Assembly: GCA_943704525.1 (NCBI GenBank)
Contig: CALSCQ010002215.1
Coordinates: 1-47,738 of the forward strand
From: Pigoraptor vietnamica
Taxonomy: Eukaryota; Opisthokonta; Filasterea
DNA: 47,738 bases
Direction of reading: 5' to 3'
Under the pieces are notes generated by a model that saw only the letters and a list, made by a program, of their open reading frames with translations, was not told the origin of the DNA and did no database searches. The position numbers and the translations under genes are program-made. Numbering within the stretch: position 1 is the stretch's first letter; every line of letters begins with the position of its first letter. Positions 24,707 through 34,356 of this stretch are shown here, piece after piece.

Positions 24707-25601
24707 AGGGAGTGCGCCGGGCGACGGCGCCGCGGTGCGTGTTGTCCGCATGGTTGCACATTCGGCCTGAGATGGCGTGCTGGCACTGACGTCAGTCGTT
24801 CCCCTTGCGCGCAGATTCGTCCCCCTGCGGCAGGGCGAGGCGTCGTGCCTGCAGCCGCTGCCATTCGGGGCCCACGCCCTCCTGTGCGCACGGTATGTCC
24901 TTCGTATTGCCGGCGATTGTTTGGGACCTCTGACAAAACGTGTTGCCGCTGTCGCAGGTGCCAGCTGCTGTGCGGCCTCCCATGCGGCCACAGGGTGAGT
25001 GCGTTTGAGAGTGGTGTTTATAGTTGCAGAGCTAACTTTTAAGGTTTGCCACGCGCAGGCCACACCGGTCCGGTGACACCCGTGCAGGCTCAGCTTACCC
25101 AGCAGCAGCAGCAGCAGCTCGCGCGAAGTCTGCAGCAGCCACCGCAACCCAAGTTACCGCAAGGTGTGTGATACTGTAATGCACGGTGGGCTCAACAATG
25201 GAGTTGACGCGCTCGCCCATTCGACAGCGCGTCCGCCTGTGGCTGCCGCCGGAGCTGCCCAGCCGTCCGCTGGCCAGGCGCAACAACCGCCATCACCGGC
25301 ACTCGCTGCGCCAGCCCCCCAACCCGCTGGCCAGGGCGGCGCAGGCGCGCAGGGCCAGTCGCTGTCGGTGCATCAGCAGCTTGTGCAGCTGCAGGCGGCG
25401 CTGCAGACGCCGAGCAACTACCCGCCGCACGTGCTTCAGGCCATACGCAACAAGTTTACGCACCTGCGACAGCAGTACCAGCAGCAGCAGGCCGCGCAGC
25501 AGCAGGCCTTGCAGCGCGGGGCGGCGCAGCAGCAGGCGGCGCTCGGGGGCATGGGTCGCGGCGTCCCTCCCCAACCCACGGTGACCCCGAAGCCGCAGTG
25601 A
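21835..25601 (+). CDS. SPT20: SPT20 / SUPT20H-like SAGA subunit
   Basis: This is a structural subunit of the SAGA histone acetyltransferase complex. Likely exons: 21835-22122, 22209-22296, 22399-22664, 22748-22863, 22942-23266, 23354-24132, 24212-24734, 24815-24892, 24958-24994, 25059-25163, 25228-25601, giving about 992 aa. The SPT20 domain is recognisable: SLVINLYRDGF, then YDGPARDFFAAID, GGIVVEMRDAR, RRVLLRASPSALLGDI and ICLDPSTLVACVAN, in the order seen in human SUPT20H. An upstream helix (SRKHFMQQIRDAF) also matches. The C-terminal half is rich in Q, A and P, with runs of eight Q and ten A encoded by CAG and GCG repeats. The first two exons are the weakest part: the donor after 22122 is GTGGCC, and a GC donor after 22134 is an alternative. 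The donor at 22664 could be at 22649. A 66-nt in-frame stretch, 23785-23850, may be an unspliced or optional intron. Confidence 0.8.
24583..24708 (+). repeat. CAG and GCG triplet runs in SPT20
   Basis: A CAG run near 24583-24602 encodes poly-Q, and a GCG run near 24675-24706 encodes poly-A. A further CAG run lies near 25098-25116. They sit in the low-complexity C-terminal half of SPT20, where related proteins are also Q-rich. Such runs may vary in length between strains. Confidence 0.8.
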
Positions 25602-26153
25602 TGCGAGGAGCAAGGAATGAACATTCGCGCCTCCTGCGGGTTGGCACTTTTGTGTGGTGCACACCTTGTCCGTTAAAATTTTATGCCAAGACATAAAACA
25701 GCGGCAAATTCGGCCAATTTATTCCCGAAGATTTGACCAATCGCATGGCCAATCGCACGTGACGGCGTGGACAGAGGGCGTTCCCTTAATTTCTCAGCCA
25801 ATGGGCGTGCGGATCACGACGGGGCGACCAATCGGATGCAAGGATGAGCTGCGACTGGCGAACATCAGCGCGGAAGCCACACCACACCCAGCTGGTTCGG
25901 CCGCGCACAGCCACCGTTCCATGCGCTGTGTTTGGGGTGCAGTGAGCACATGCCAGCCACGCGGGCATCACGCACGCCGTGGCACGCGGCAGTGAGTCCA
26001 TGCCGGCAAAGTATAATAGGGTACGCGCCCTCTCTCTGAGATCCGCGCGTACAGTCCACTCGGCAGCTGAAAACCGGCGGTTCGGCTTCGAAAGCGACGT
26101 TGAGTTCGGCTTCCCCTACAGCTTTGTGAGCATTGCAACTTTTGAGAGTGAAA
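25602..26153 (+). promoter_or_regulatory. Ammonium transporter promoter with CCAAT cluster
   Basis: No gene is seen between SPT20 and the transporter. Five CCAAT boxes begin at 25714, 25737, 25749, 25798 and 25828, all on the + strand; several read GACCAATCG or GCCAATCG. GCACGTGAC lies at 25755-25763. A TATAAT sequence at 26012-26017 stands about 140 bases before the ATG at 26154. CCAAT boxes are the classic NF-Y/HAP site, and HAP factors often act on nitrogen and carbon genes. Regulation here is inference. Confidence 0.5.
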
Positions 26154-28019
26154 ATGTCTGACCCGAACGCCACGGACCTTGCGGCGGACCCCGCTGGCGC
26201 GGCGGCGCTCACGGGCGCGGCGCTCTTTGTGGATGGCGACGTGTCCTGGGTGCTCATTTCCACTGCGCTGGTCTTCATGATGACGCTCGGCCTGGCCTTC
26301 TTTTGTGAGTGTCGCGTAACTGCGGTTTGTTTTTTCCCTCGCTTGCTGCGGCCGCAGTGCTGACCTGTTCGCCCTTCTGCAGACGCGAGCCTTGTGCGCG
26401 AGCACCACATGAGCGACACACTCTTCAAGACCATCATTTCGATGGGCGTCATCACTGTGCAGTGGGTCCTCTTCGGCTACTCGTTTGCGTTCGGCACCAA
26501 CAACGCCTTCTGGGGCGACTTCCGCTGGGGCGGCTTCATCGACCTTGGCAACGAGGCAGTCAACGACGGCGGTGCGCGCGAGAAGTACGCTACGAACATC
26601 GACGCACTCGCCTTTGCCGTCTTCCAGATGAGCTTTGCGGTAATCACGCCGTCGCTTATTACGGGCGCCGTTGTCGGCCGCATGAAGTTCATGTCATTCC
26701 TCGGTGAGTACTGTTGTCTGGACTGCCTGGCCGATCCGTCGTTCCCTGCTAATATCACGGCATGATGCGCCGCGCAGTCTTCCTTACCCTGTGGACGACG
26801 CTGGTCTACGACCCGATTGCACATTGGGTGTGGAGCCTCGACGGATGGCTTCACAAGCTTGGGGTGCGTGTCCCATTCGCCGGCACGGCGTTCATGCCCA
26901 CTGTACTCACTCTGACCACTGATGGCGGCAGGCCCTTGACTTTGCCGGCGGCTCTGTCGTCCACATTTCGGCGGGATTCTCGGCACTCGTTGCTGCAATT
27001 ATTGTGGGCAAGCGGCCGCATATGGAGCGCGACGACCCCGAGCCGCACCTTCCCTTCAATCTCCTCGGAGCTTCGATGCTTTGGATCGGCTGGTTTGGAT
27101 TCAACGGTGGAAGCGCGCTCTCGGCCGGCCACGTCGCTGCCCTTGCTCTTACTAATACGCAGGTGCGTGGTGTGCATATTGGAATCACATGTGTGGCCCC
27201 TCACACAACGTCTCTTCCCCAGATCTGCGCCGGGACGTCCATGCTCACGTGGGCTATCATCGATTATGCCGTGACACGCCGCAACCACCTTGATGGCGCT
27301 CTCTATGGCGCCGTTGTCGGCCTGGTCATCATCACACCGGCTTGTGGTTTCGTGTATCCAGGTCGGTGCATCATCCAGATCGTCCAGAGCTGAGATTGAT
27401 CTGGCACCGTGCTAACTAACAGACGTTTGAAATGGCCCTTGCAGGAATGTCGATTGTTATTGGCGCGTTTGGAGCGGCCATCTCGTATCTCGTTCTGTGG
27501 TCGTGGAAGAAATGCGCACACCTTCGAATGTGCGACGATAGTCTCTACGTGTTCTGTTCGCACGGAGTCGGAGGTGTCATCGGGTCGTTTATGACTGGTG
27601 AGTGAGTGTACCTAATTGTGATGTGTACATTTTTTTTTGTTTCTTGTGCTGAAGTACTTGCACACGCATTCACAGGCCTTTTCGCTACTACGAGCGTCAA
27701 TTCGGCGGGAGCGGATGGAGCATTCTATGGCAACCCCAAGTTGCTCCTCTATCAACTGGCGGACATTGCGAGCACAGCAGCTTGGTCGGTGGGAGTGACT
27801 GCGTTCATTCTCTTCCTTATCAAGGTAAGCTCTTTTCAATTCTTCAAAAGTGTTGCCCCACCCTAATCTCACGCTGCTGCGCAGTTTACGCTGGGGCTTC
27901 GTGAGGAATCGCACATCACGACATCGCCAAGCAGTACAGCCGAGATGGGCAAGAGCGTCGGCACCACCCCTGTAGCCGACACTGTGCGAGACTTTAACTC
28001 GGAAGTCGTTCCGGTCTAA
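26154..28019 (+). CDS. AMT: Ammonium transporter (AMT/MEP family)
   Basis: Eight exons give 454 aa: 26154-26304, 26383-26703, 26778-26863, 26932-27162, 27223-27361, 27445-27597, 27676-27824, 27885-28019. All phases close and the length is normal for the family. The protein should carry ammonium across the plasma membrane through about eleven helices. The pore twin histidines are visible as VVHISAG (His197) and SHGVGG (His349). FQMSFAVITPSLITG matches the gate and binding region of AMT proteins. The N-terminus lies outside, before the first helix; the acidic and serine-rich C-terminal tail (RDFNSEVVPV) is cytosolic. An AATAAA lies at 28042-28047, 22 bases after the stop. The promoter has a CCAAT cluster. 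AMT type is preferred over Rh because of these motifs. Confidence 0.93.
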
Positions 28020-28252
28020 GAGTCCAAACGACCAATATGTAAATAAATATATTCCAAAAAAATGTACACATACAAATATTGTATACAAATGTTCAATGGG
28101 CAAAGTTTTGCTCCAATTAATTAATACGCATTTAGATCAGTGGAGAAAGTAGAAAGAGTCCCAATACATAAATTATTAACTGTCTACAGTGAGAATTTAC
28201 AGTGCCATACTTCACTCCTCCAATCGAAGCCTGAACATTCGACAAAATTATA
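28020..28252. other. AT-rich convergent spacer
   Basis: This short gap separates the 3' ends of the transporter (+) and FUZ (-). It is clearly AT-rich, unlike most of the window, and holds an AATAAA at 28042-28047 for the transporter. I see no gene. The AT-rich character continues into the 3' half of FUZ, to about 29050. Confidence 0.6.
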
Positions 28253-30023
28253 TTAGATAAACATTTTTGTGTGCAGCAGTCCAGAACCAATGGAGTCACA
28301 TATTGAGGACATAGCGTAAACTGGAACGTGGTCCTCGAAAAGGCACATAATAGTTGCTTGTGTTTGCCGAAGCGAATACACTTTCCAACCCTACAATAAA
28401 TTTCGTTTAGAATTTCCGGAAAAGCAAGCGCTCAACATAATGGTAACAAGTACCTTAACAACGGAGTATAGTTCGACTGGAAAATGATGTCCATCCCAGT
28501 TCGAAGAAAACGGGTCGTTGTCGCTGCCCATCTCCGGGAAGAAGGCACTCATTGCAACGAGAAAAGAAGCGATTGCGTCTCTTCTCGCGTTCGCGCTCTC
28601 GTCGGCCTTGCCTTCGGTGGATCGCGTCCATGTAATGCATCGACGGCTGACTCTGTGCAGAACGACGACGCTACACCCAATAACATGTCACTCTTTGGGG
28701 AACTCAACTATTGCGAAACAAAGAAGCCCACCTAGCCACAGCAGGATCGACCGTAATGTTGGCTGGAAATCCCTTCGGCATCCATTCGATCCATGTGCGT
28801 AGGGTAGTCAGCGCTGGCGTCCAATGCGCGGCGAAAAGCTGCGCACGAGTGGGCAGGCAGTGTTATGAGGTTCTATCGTCAGTTCGAGACAACAACGGTT
28901 GTTACTGCGTCGCACCTCCTCAATAGCTTTCATAGCCGGCGAAGGGCCGCACAGTACAACTACGGCAACCCCAGCGATGGGATAGATAACAACGAGCCGG
29001 TGAGGCACCTGTTTCGTGCGAGAAAGTGTCAGTGAGTATTACAGAGTATTGTACAGAGTTTGAACATGTGGCCACCTGAGGACTTGCCGTCGGCAAATAT
29101 ACAGGGATGTCGTGCATGGTTGCAGAGGGAAGCGACGACACCAATGCAGCGAGAAGCGTTGTCTCGTTCGCGCTCAGCTTCCACCTGCAACTCAAAGATC
29201 AGTTCTTGTCACGAGATCGTAGCTACGTCTGCGCGAACACACACCAGCTGTCCGTCGCGGCAACGGTGCAGCCTCCGGCGATCAATGCGGCATAGCTGCT
29301 ATCCACGCTTGCTGCAAATGCGTCAAGGTACTTGCGGGCAATGGGCATGTCGGGCGCATAAGCGGTCTCTGTGGCCCGCAAAACAAGCGGCAGAACGCCC
29401 TGGCCGTCGAAAAGCGTGTCGAGCAGGCGGAATGCTGCCTGTTGGCAGAATTTTAAGCCGTTGCTTCCAGTATTGCTGGGACACACAAAGCAGGCACACA
29501 GAGCAGACAAGGACTTAAAGGGATGCTTACCCGACAGTCGCGCTTCAGGCGATCTGCAGGCTGAGAGCCCACCACGCCGTCGATGCCACGCAGCAGAACA
29601 AGAGCCTCAAATGCAAGCGATAATACGCGGTCCTCGGAGGTGGCCAACGGGCCCTTCGGGTCGGAGATAAGAATCAACGTCAAGCTGCAACGAGCGAGGG
29701 TCAGTGGCGACGGTCGTGGCACACAAACAGAATTGCCACACCATAATAAGGGCGCGCCCTCGCACAGAACACCTGTCGTGGAACACGCGCCAAGCTGTGC
29801 GTTGCGCAGCGCTTTCTTCGCCGACGAGTGACACTCCCTGTCCGGCGCAAAACATGTGCACGCCATTCAAGGCTCCCACGGCAGGAAAGGACGGCTGCAG
29901 GTGGGATGGGTGAGAATGGACTCGGGCATCTCGGTCGCACTCGGCACCCACCGCCGCCATGCCCCCGTACGTGCGCGTGAAGAGGGGAATGCCGCCCCCG
30001 GTGACAGCCACAAGGCACGCCAT
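28253..30023 (-). CDS. FUZ: FUZ, planar cell polarity and ciliogenesis protein
   Basis: Nine exons on the minus strand give 395 aa (human FUZ is 418): 30023-29952, 29894-29773, 29684-29531, 29438-29245, 29184-29076, 29008-28916, 28838-28732, 28652-28454, 28390-28253. Every phase closes. FUZ is part of the CPLANE complex with INTU and WDPCP, which recruits intraflagellar transport proteins to the basal body. Family motifs appear in the expected order: start MACLVAVTGGGIPLFTR, VGALNGVHMF (about 30-39), FHDSLTLILISD, ADRLKRDCR, VAATDSWWKL, DIPVYLPTASP, VVVLCGPSP and a C-terminal longin-like segment. Exons 5-9 lie in AT-rich DNA and use AT-richer codons than neighbours, yet the frame is intact. 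It faces the SDR gene across a 163-bp shared promoter. Confidence 0.88.
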
Positions 30024-30186
30024 GGCTTGCTCTGGACTGCCTGCTGTTGCAGTGGGACCAGTCGGTGGTTTGTGTCTGTGTCAAAGAGTGCCCGTCGAAG
30101 GAGGCGTGACGTCATCATAAGGGCGGCAGATTGGCTGAAAACGCGACACGGGTGGCCTCGCAATTCGCACTCGCGTTGCAAGTGCC
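30024..30186. promoter_or_regulatory. Divergent promoter, FUZ and DHRS7B-like
   Basis: The 163 bases between two divergent start codons must hold both promoters. TGACGTCA, a full CRE palindrome, lies at 30107-30114. I see no TATA box. The same palindrome type recurs in other divergent promoters of the window. Confidence 0.5.
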
Positions 30187-31410
30187 ATGGCCCGCGAGTA
30201 CGACGCTGTTGCGCGTGCGGCGGCGGCGGCGGTGCTGGGTGCGCTGGTGGCCGCCGTGGGCCTGCGGCTCCTCACGCGGCGCAGGGGGTGGCGGAGCGGC
30301 GGCGCATTCTTCCGCAACCGCGTCGTGTGGGTTGTCGGCGCGAGCTCGGGCATTGGCGAAGGTGCGTGCATGCAGCCAGCCCGCCGTCCGTGGCTCTGCT
30401 GATGGACGGGGCGCTTGCAGAACTGGTGTATGCCTTTGGCCGCTGCGGGGCCCGCCTCATCATCAGCGCGCGGAGGCACGACGAACTCCAACGCGTGCGC
30501 GCCGAGTGCGAGCGCAGGCAACTCGAGGTGCGTTGCTGTGGCAGGCGCTCTCTTCGCTCCGTTTTCTGACCACTCCCCGCGCAGGAGGGCGTCGATGCAC
30601 TACCGCCGCGCGTGCTGCCCCTCGACCTGGCCGACGCCCCGTCCCTCGCCGCGCGGTCGGCGGAGGCACTCGGCTGCTTTGGCCATGTCGACGTCGTCGT
30701 GCTGTGCAGCGGCATTTCGAGCCGGGGCTTTGCGGTGGACACGCAGGCAAGTGTGCGAATGTGCCTCCGGGCATCCCCGGTGCTGTTGAGTGCCTGCCCT
30801 CACAGCCTGGTCTGGTCGCAGATGGACGTCGACCGCCGCGTGATGGAGGTCAACTACTTTGGTCCCGTCGCCGTGGCCAAGGCGCTGCTGCCGAGCATGG
30901 TTGCGCGGCGCAGCGGCCACCTTGTCGCCATCAGCAGCGTGCAGGGCCTCGTCGCCATTCCCTCGCGGTCGGCCTATTCGGCATCCAAGGTGAGCCACAG
31001 GGCGCCTGAGGCGCGGGTGCACGCAATTGTTCGAATGTAACATCTACGTTCATTTCGCACAGCACGCGCTCCACGGCTTCTTTGGGAGCATACGCGCAGA
31101 GCTCGCCCCAAGCGGCGTTGACGTAACCGTCGTCTGTCCCGGCTATGTTCGCACCGCTCTCTCCCTTAACGCCCTCGCGGGCGATGGGTCGCGCCACGGC
31201 GTCATGGACGACACAACAGCGCGTGGCATGGCGCCCGCAGACCTCGCCGCGCGCATTCTCGTGGCCATTCAGCGCCGCGAGGCCGAGGTCGTTGTCGCGG
31301 ATGTGACTGCGCGCGCGGCCGTGTGGCTCCACCGCTTTCTCCCGCGCCTCCTGCGCATCGTCCTTGCACGCCGCGCCGCAAAGGAGCTGGCGCAAAGGCC
31401 GCCGCAGTGA
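30187..31410 (+). CDS. DHRS7B: DHRS7B-like short-chain dehydrogenase/reductase
   Basis: Five exons give 319 aa (human DHRS7B 325): 30187-30361, 30421-30527, 30585-30746, 30822-30989, 31063-31410. Residues 8-27 form a membrane anchor. The NAD(P)-binding motif GASSGIG is at 52-58 and the catalytic YSASK at 200-204, with ISSVQG just before it. [22 protein letters not shown] is close to DHRS7B. The usual NNAG motif reads LCSG here, which is unusual. In mammals DHRS7B reduces acyl-dihydroxyacetone phosphate in ether lipid synthesis; that role here is inference. Intron 30747-30821 has a GC donor (CAG then GCAAGT); removing it aligns the protein exactly, while reading through adds 25 unmatched residues. 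The gene ends 42 bp from the BRF1 stop. Confidence 0.88.
30747..30821 (+). other. GC-AG intron in DHRS7B-like gene
   Basis: The donor is CAG followed by GCAAGT, the consensus for GC-AG introns, and the acceptor is TCGCAG. It is 75 nt and has no stop in frame, so reading through would add 25 residues that interrupt a conserved DHRS7B block. Confidence 0.8.
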
Positions 31411-31452
31411 GCATCGAACTGCATGTGCGTGCGCTCGGCACCCGCCCATAAA

Positions 31453-34105
31453 TCAGTCGTCGTCATAGTCGCCCTCAAGAGCGTCATTCACCGAATAGCC
31501 CAGCACAGCCGCGAGGTTCTCTTCCTCAGCGCCCCCAGCCGCGACGTCGTCGCCATCCCCATCCCCGCCAGACGCCTGCGCAGCCCGAGGGCCGTACACT
31601 GACAGCGGCGTCACAGCGCGCGAAAAAGCGTGTTTCTTGGCGTCCTCTGTCGGCTGCGGCGCGGGCGGCTGCGGCGCGGTGGCATCGCCCCCCAGGCCCT
31701 CCAGGACGGCGTAGTTGATCTTCTTGGACATGCGGCGGCTCGCCAGCATCTGCCGGATGGCCTGCTGCGGGTTCTCGGCAGGCTCGCGCTCCTTCTTCTC
31801 CGCGCGCCGCCGCTTTCGCTGCGAACAACAATATTCCATCACACAGTGCACGCCGAAGAGAGGAGAGGAGGCTTAACGCCATGCCTGCATGCGCGAGGAG
31901 AGGTCCAACGCACCTTGCGCTCCGGCGGGGGACGTGCCACGCCCTCTTCGCGCGCCGCTGCTTCTGCTCGCTCCTTTTCTGCACCCGCCCGCAATTACGG
32001 TTGAGCTAGGCAGGGCACAACGCATCCCACAGAGGCACACGGCCCATTCCGCATGCCCACCGGCTTGCTCCTCAATGTACTCGATGTTCATGGCCCGCCA
32101 CAGCTCCGCCTTGACGCGCGCGTCGTCTTCGCCGAGGAGCATCTCGTCCACTTCCGAGTCGGCAATGTCCGAGAGCGTGTCCTCGCACTCTTCGGTCGCC
32201 GACGGTTGCTCCGTCCCGGCACTCCCGGGCACCCGCACCAGCGCCGCTGTTTGCGCGGCCAGGAAGGCCTGCGACGACGGTCCCGCGCCCCCCGCTGCGC
32301 CATCCGCCGCATTAGCTCCCACCAGCGTCAGCAGCCAGCGTAAAGCGATGCAAAGGCAGCCACTGCAACGCACAGCAATTGGCATCACCCACCCGAGTCG
32401 CGCTCAATCACGCGGAACTCGTCGCTGTCGAGCACGCGGCGCATCTCGGCCGCAATGGCCTCCTCCCCCGCTTCCGTCAACAGCCGCACGCCCCCGGCCT
32501 GCGTCTGCCCCGCCTGCCCCGTCTGCCCGGTCGGCGCGGGCAGGGCCGTCGCGGGCGCGGCCTGCTTGAGGCGGGCGCGCTTGCGGGCCTGGACAAACGA
32601 AGGAGGGTCGCACTCTTCCTCGAGGTCGATAGTCTGAAACTCGCGCGGCGTGAGGCCGCCCGAGGGCGTCTCCTCAAATTCATCGAGCCTGCGCAGCATA
32701 CAAAGAGAGCCCATTAGACCATGATGGAGAAAGTTGAGACTGTCCCGTCACTCGCCTCTTGCGGAGCGTGACGTCGCAAATGCGCACAACGTTGATAATC
32801 TCCTTCTGGGTGCGGCTGAAGCCAAACATTCGCGCGGCAATGAGGAGACCTGCAGTGCCGCCAACACGCGGTCAGAATGGCTCGCTTGAATCATTGACGA
32901 GTGCCCACTGACTCCACGACACGGGTCACACAGAGGAGCACGGGTGTCCGCATTCCACTCGCGCACATATAATCAGCCACATGGAACGGTGCTCACCCGC
33001 GCCGCAGATGCCCGCGGGACGCCGGCCGACCTGCATCCAGTCGCGCTTCATGCGTGCGACAAGGCGCAGCGCCGTCATGGCCACCTCGTGCGTCTTCTCG
33101 CCAAATTCAAGCTTGTGTGCGAAGCGGAAGATGTACAGCGAGGGATCTGCCGAAAGTGGTGCCAGTCAACGCACGCACCGCAATGGCCTCGGGAAGGTCC
33201 AAACACACCCACCGATAATGGGAACGCGGATGTTCAGTGCGCGGCAGAGCTTCAGGAATGTGCTACCAAGCGTGTACACGTTGACCTGCGGCATGTCTCT
33301 CGTCAGTAGCGAGTTCGTTACTCTGAAACGCCGTGTGTCGCAGCGCCAGCCGAAACTCCCCACCTGCAGGACGTCCGAAAAATCAAGCAGCATGTGGGGC
33401 GTCTGCTCCGTGCGGCAGACAATGTAGAGGCAGGCGGCGACCACGTGCGTCGTCTTGCGGCCCTGGATGAAGTTGTACTGTACGGCGAGCTTGAAGTACT
33501 GCTGCGCGGCCTCCACGTGGTGCGCGTTCAGGCGCAGCGCGGCAGCGACAGTCGCAATGCGCCGCCGCCCTACAAACGGCCCAATGAGCGTCCAAATAGC
33601 ACCAACAAGGTGCGCTGGTCCCAGTGTAAATACGAGGAAACAAAATGCATACGCACCGTTGCTCAGGGTGACCTCGCGTGACTCGCGACCAAAACCGTGG
33701 TGGAAGCCCGGGGCAATGGAGCACGACTTGGGACCTGCAGATCATGCGCCGTCGTTGAGAAAATGCCCCGTGCGCCCACGGTGCGGCGAGGCTTACCCTC
33801 TGCCGAGACGAATTGGCCCACGACGCTGTTGCCGCCATTGTTTGAGTCTGTAAAAGTAACCTCGGACACTATGATGCTGTCTTCGAGAACCTGTTGGAGA
33901 GAGCGAAAGAAAACACGGCGCAAGCACAGCGTCGCACAAATCCTTCAAAGAAATAGTGATAATAACAAAAAAAACCACTTCCAACGGCAATTTGCAGACG
34001 ACCGCACAGCCGCATTGGTACATAGCCGCAGTGCGTGCACACGGCGTTGCCGCGAGCCGGGTCGACGTCTATGTCCGCCCCTCCGCAGCTCGTGCAGGCG
34101 CGCAT
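31453..34105 (-). CDS. BRF1: BRF1, TFIIB-related subunit of TFIIIB
   Basis: Eleven exons give about 579 aa: 34105-34022, 33890-33797, 33734-33657, 33569-33364, 33285-33213, 33146-32997, 32849-32756, 32688-32393, 32294-32061, 31978-31914, 31818-31453. The protein brings RNA polymerase III to tRNA and 5S genes together with TBP. The zinc ribbon has Cys4, Cys7, Cys23 and Cys26. [11 protein letters not shown] and GQFVSAEG follow, then two cyclin repeats ([39 protein letters not shown]). [11 protein letters not shown] and [12 protein letters not shown] are BRF1-specific. The C-terminus is acidic. The intron at 32689-32755 uses a GC donor (AG then GCGAGT). The acceptor at 32295 could instead be 32316, adding seven residues. 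The third exon reads [19 protein letters not shown]. Confidence 0.9.
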
Positions 34106-34356
34106 CTTCGGAGCATGCGAAAGCGGTGCTAGTGCGACTAATCTGCTGCGCTTTTTGTTGAAATGCGCGCCACTCCTGATGACGCCGTCACGTGACGAGA
34201 CCGGACACCCACACGTGCCAAAGTGGCTTGCGCCAAGGGCGCTATAAGCGCCCTTGCTTGCGCACTTGCATCACCAGGGCGCTCCACGTGCAAGGCAAAA
34301 ATTCACTACCAACGCCTATTCGAAACACACATCCTCACGCTGTCCCGCGCCGCACC
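34106..34356. promoter_or_regulatory. Divergent promoter, BRF1 and PYROXD2
   Basis: This 251-bp region lies between divergent start codons. The palindrome TCACGTGAC is at 34188-34196, roughly central. No TATA box is clear. The motif matches those before the dynein and helix-hairpin-helix genes. Confidence 0.5.

Noticed and set aside
30747-30821. Coding insert of 25 residues in the DHRS7B-like gene
   Set aside because: The stretch interrupts a conserved block and has a canonical GC-AG donor and acceptor; removal restores exact spacing.
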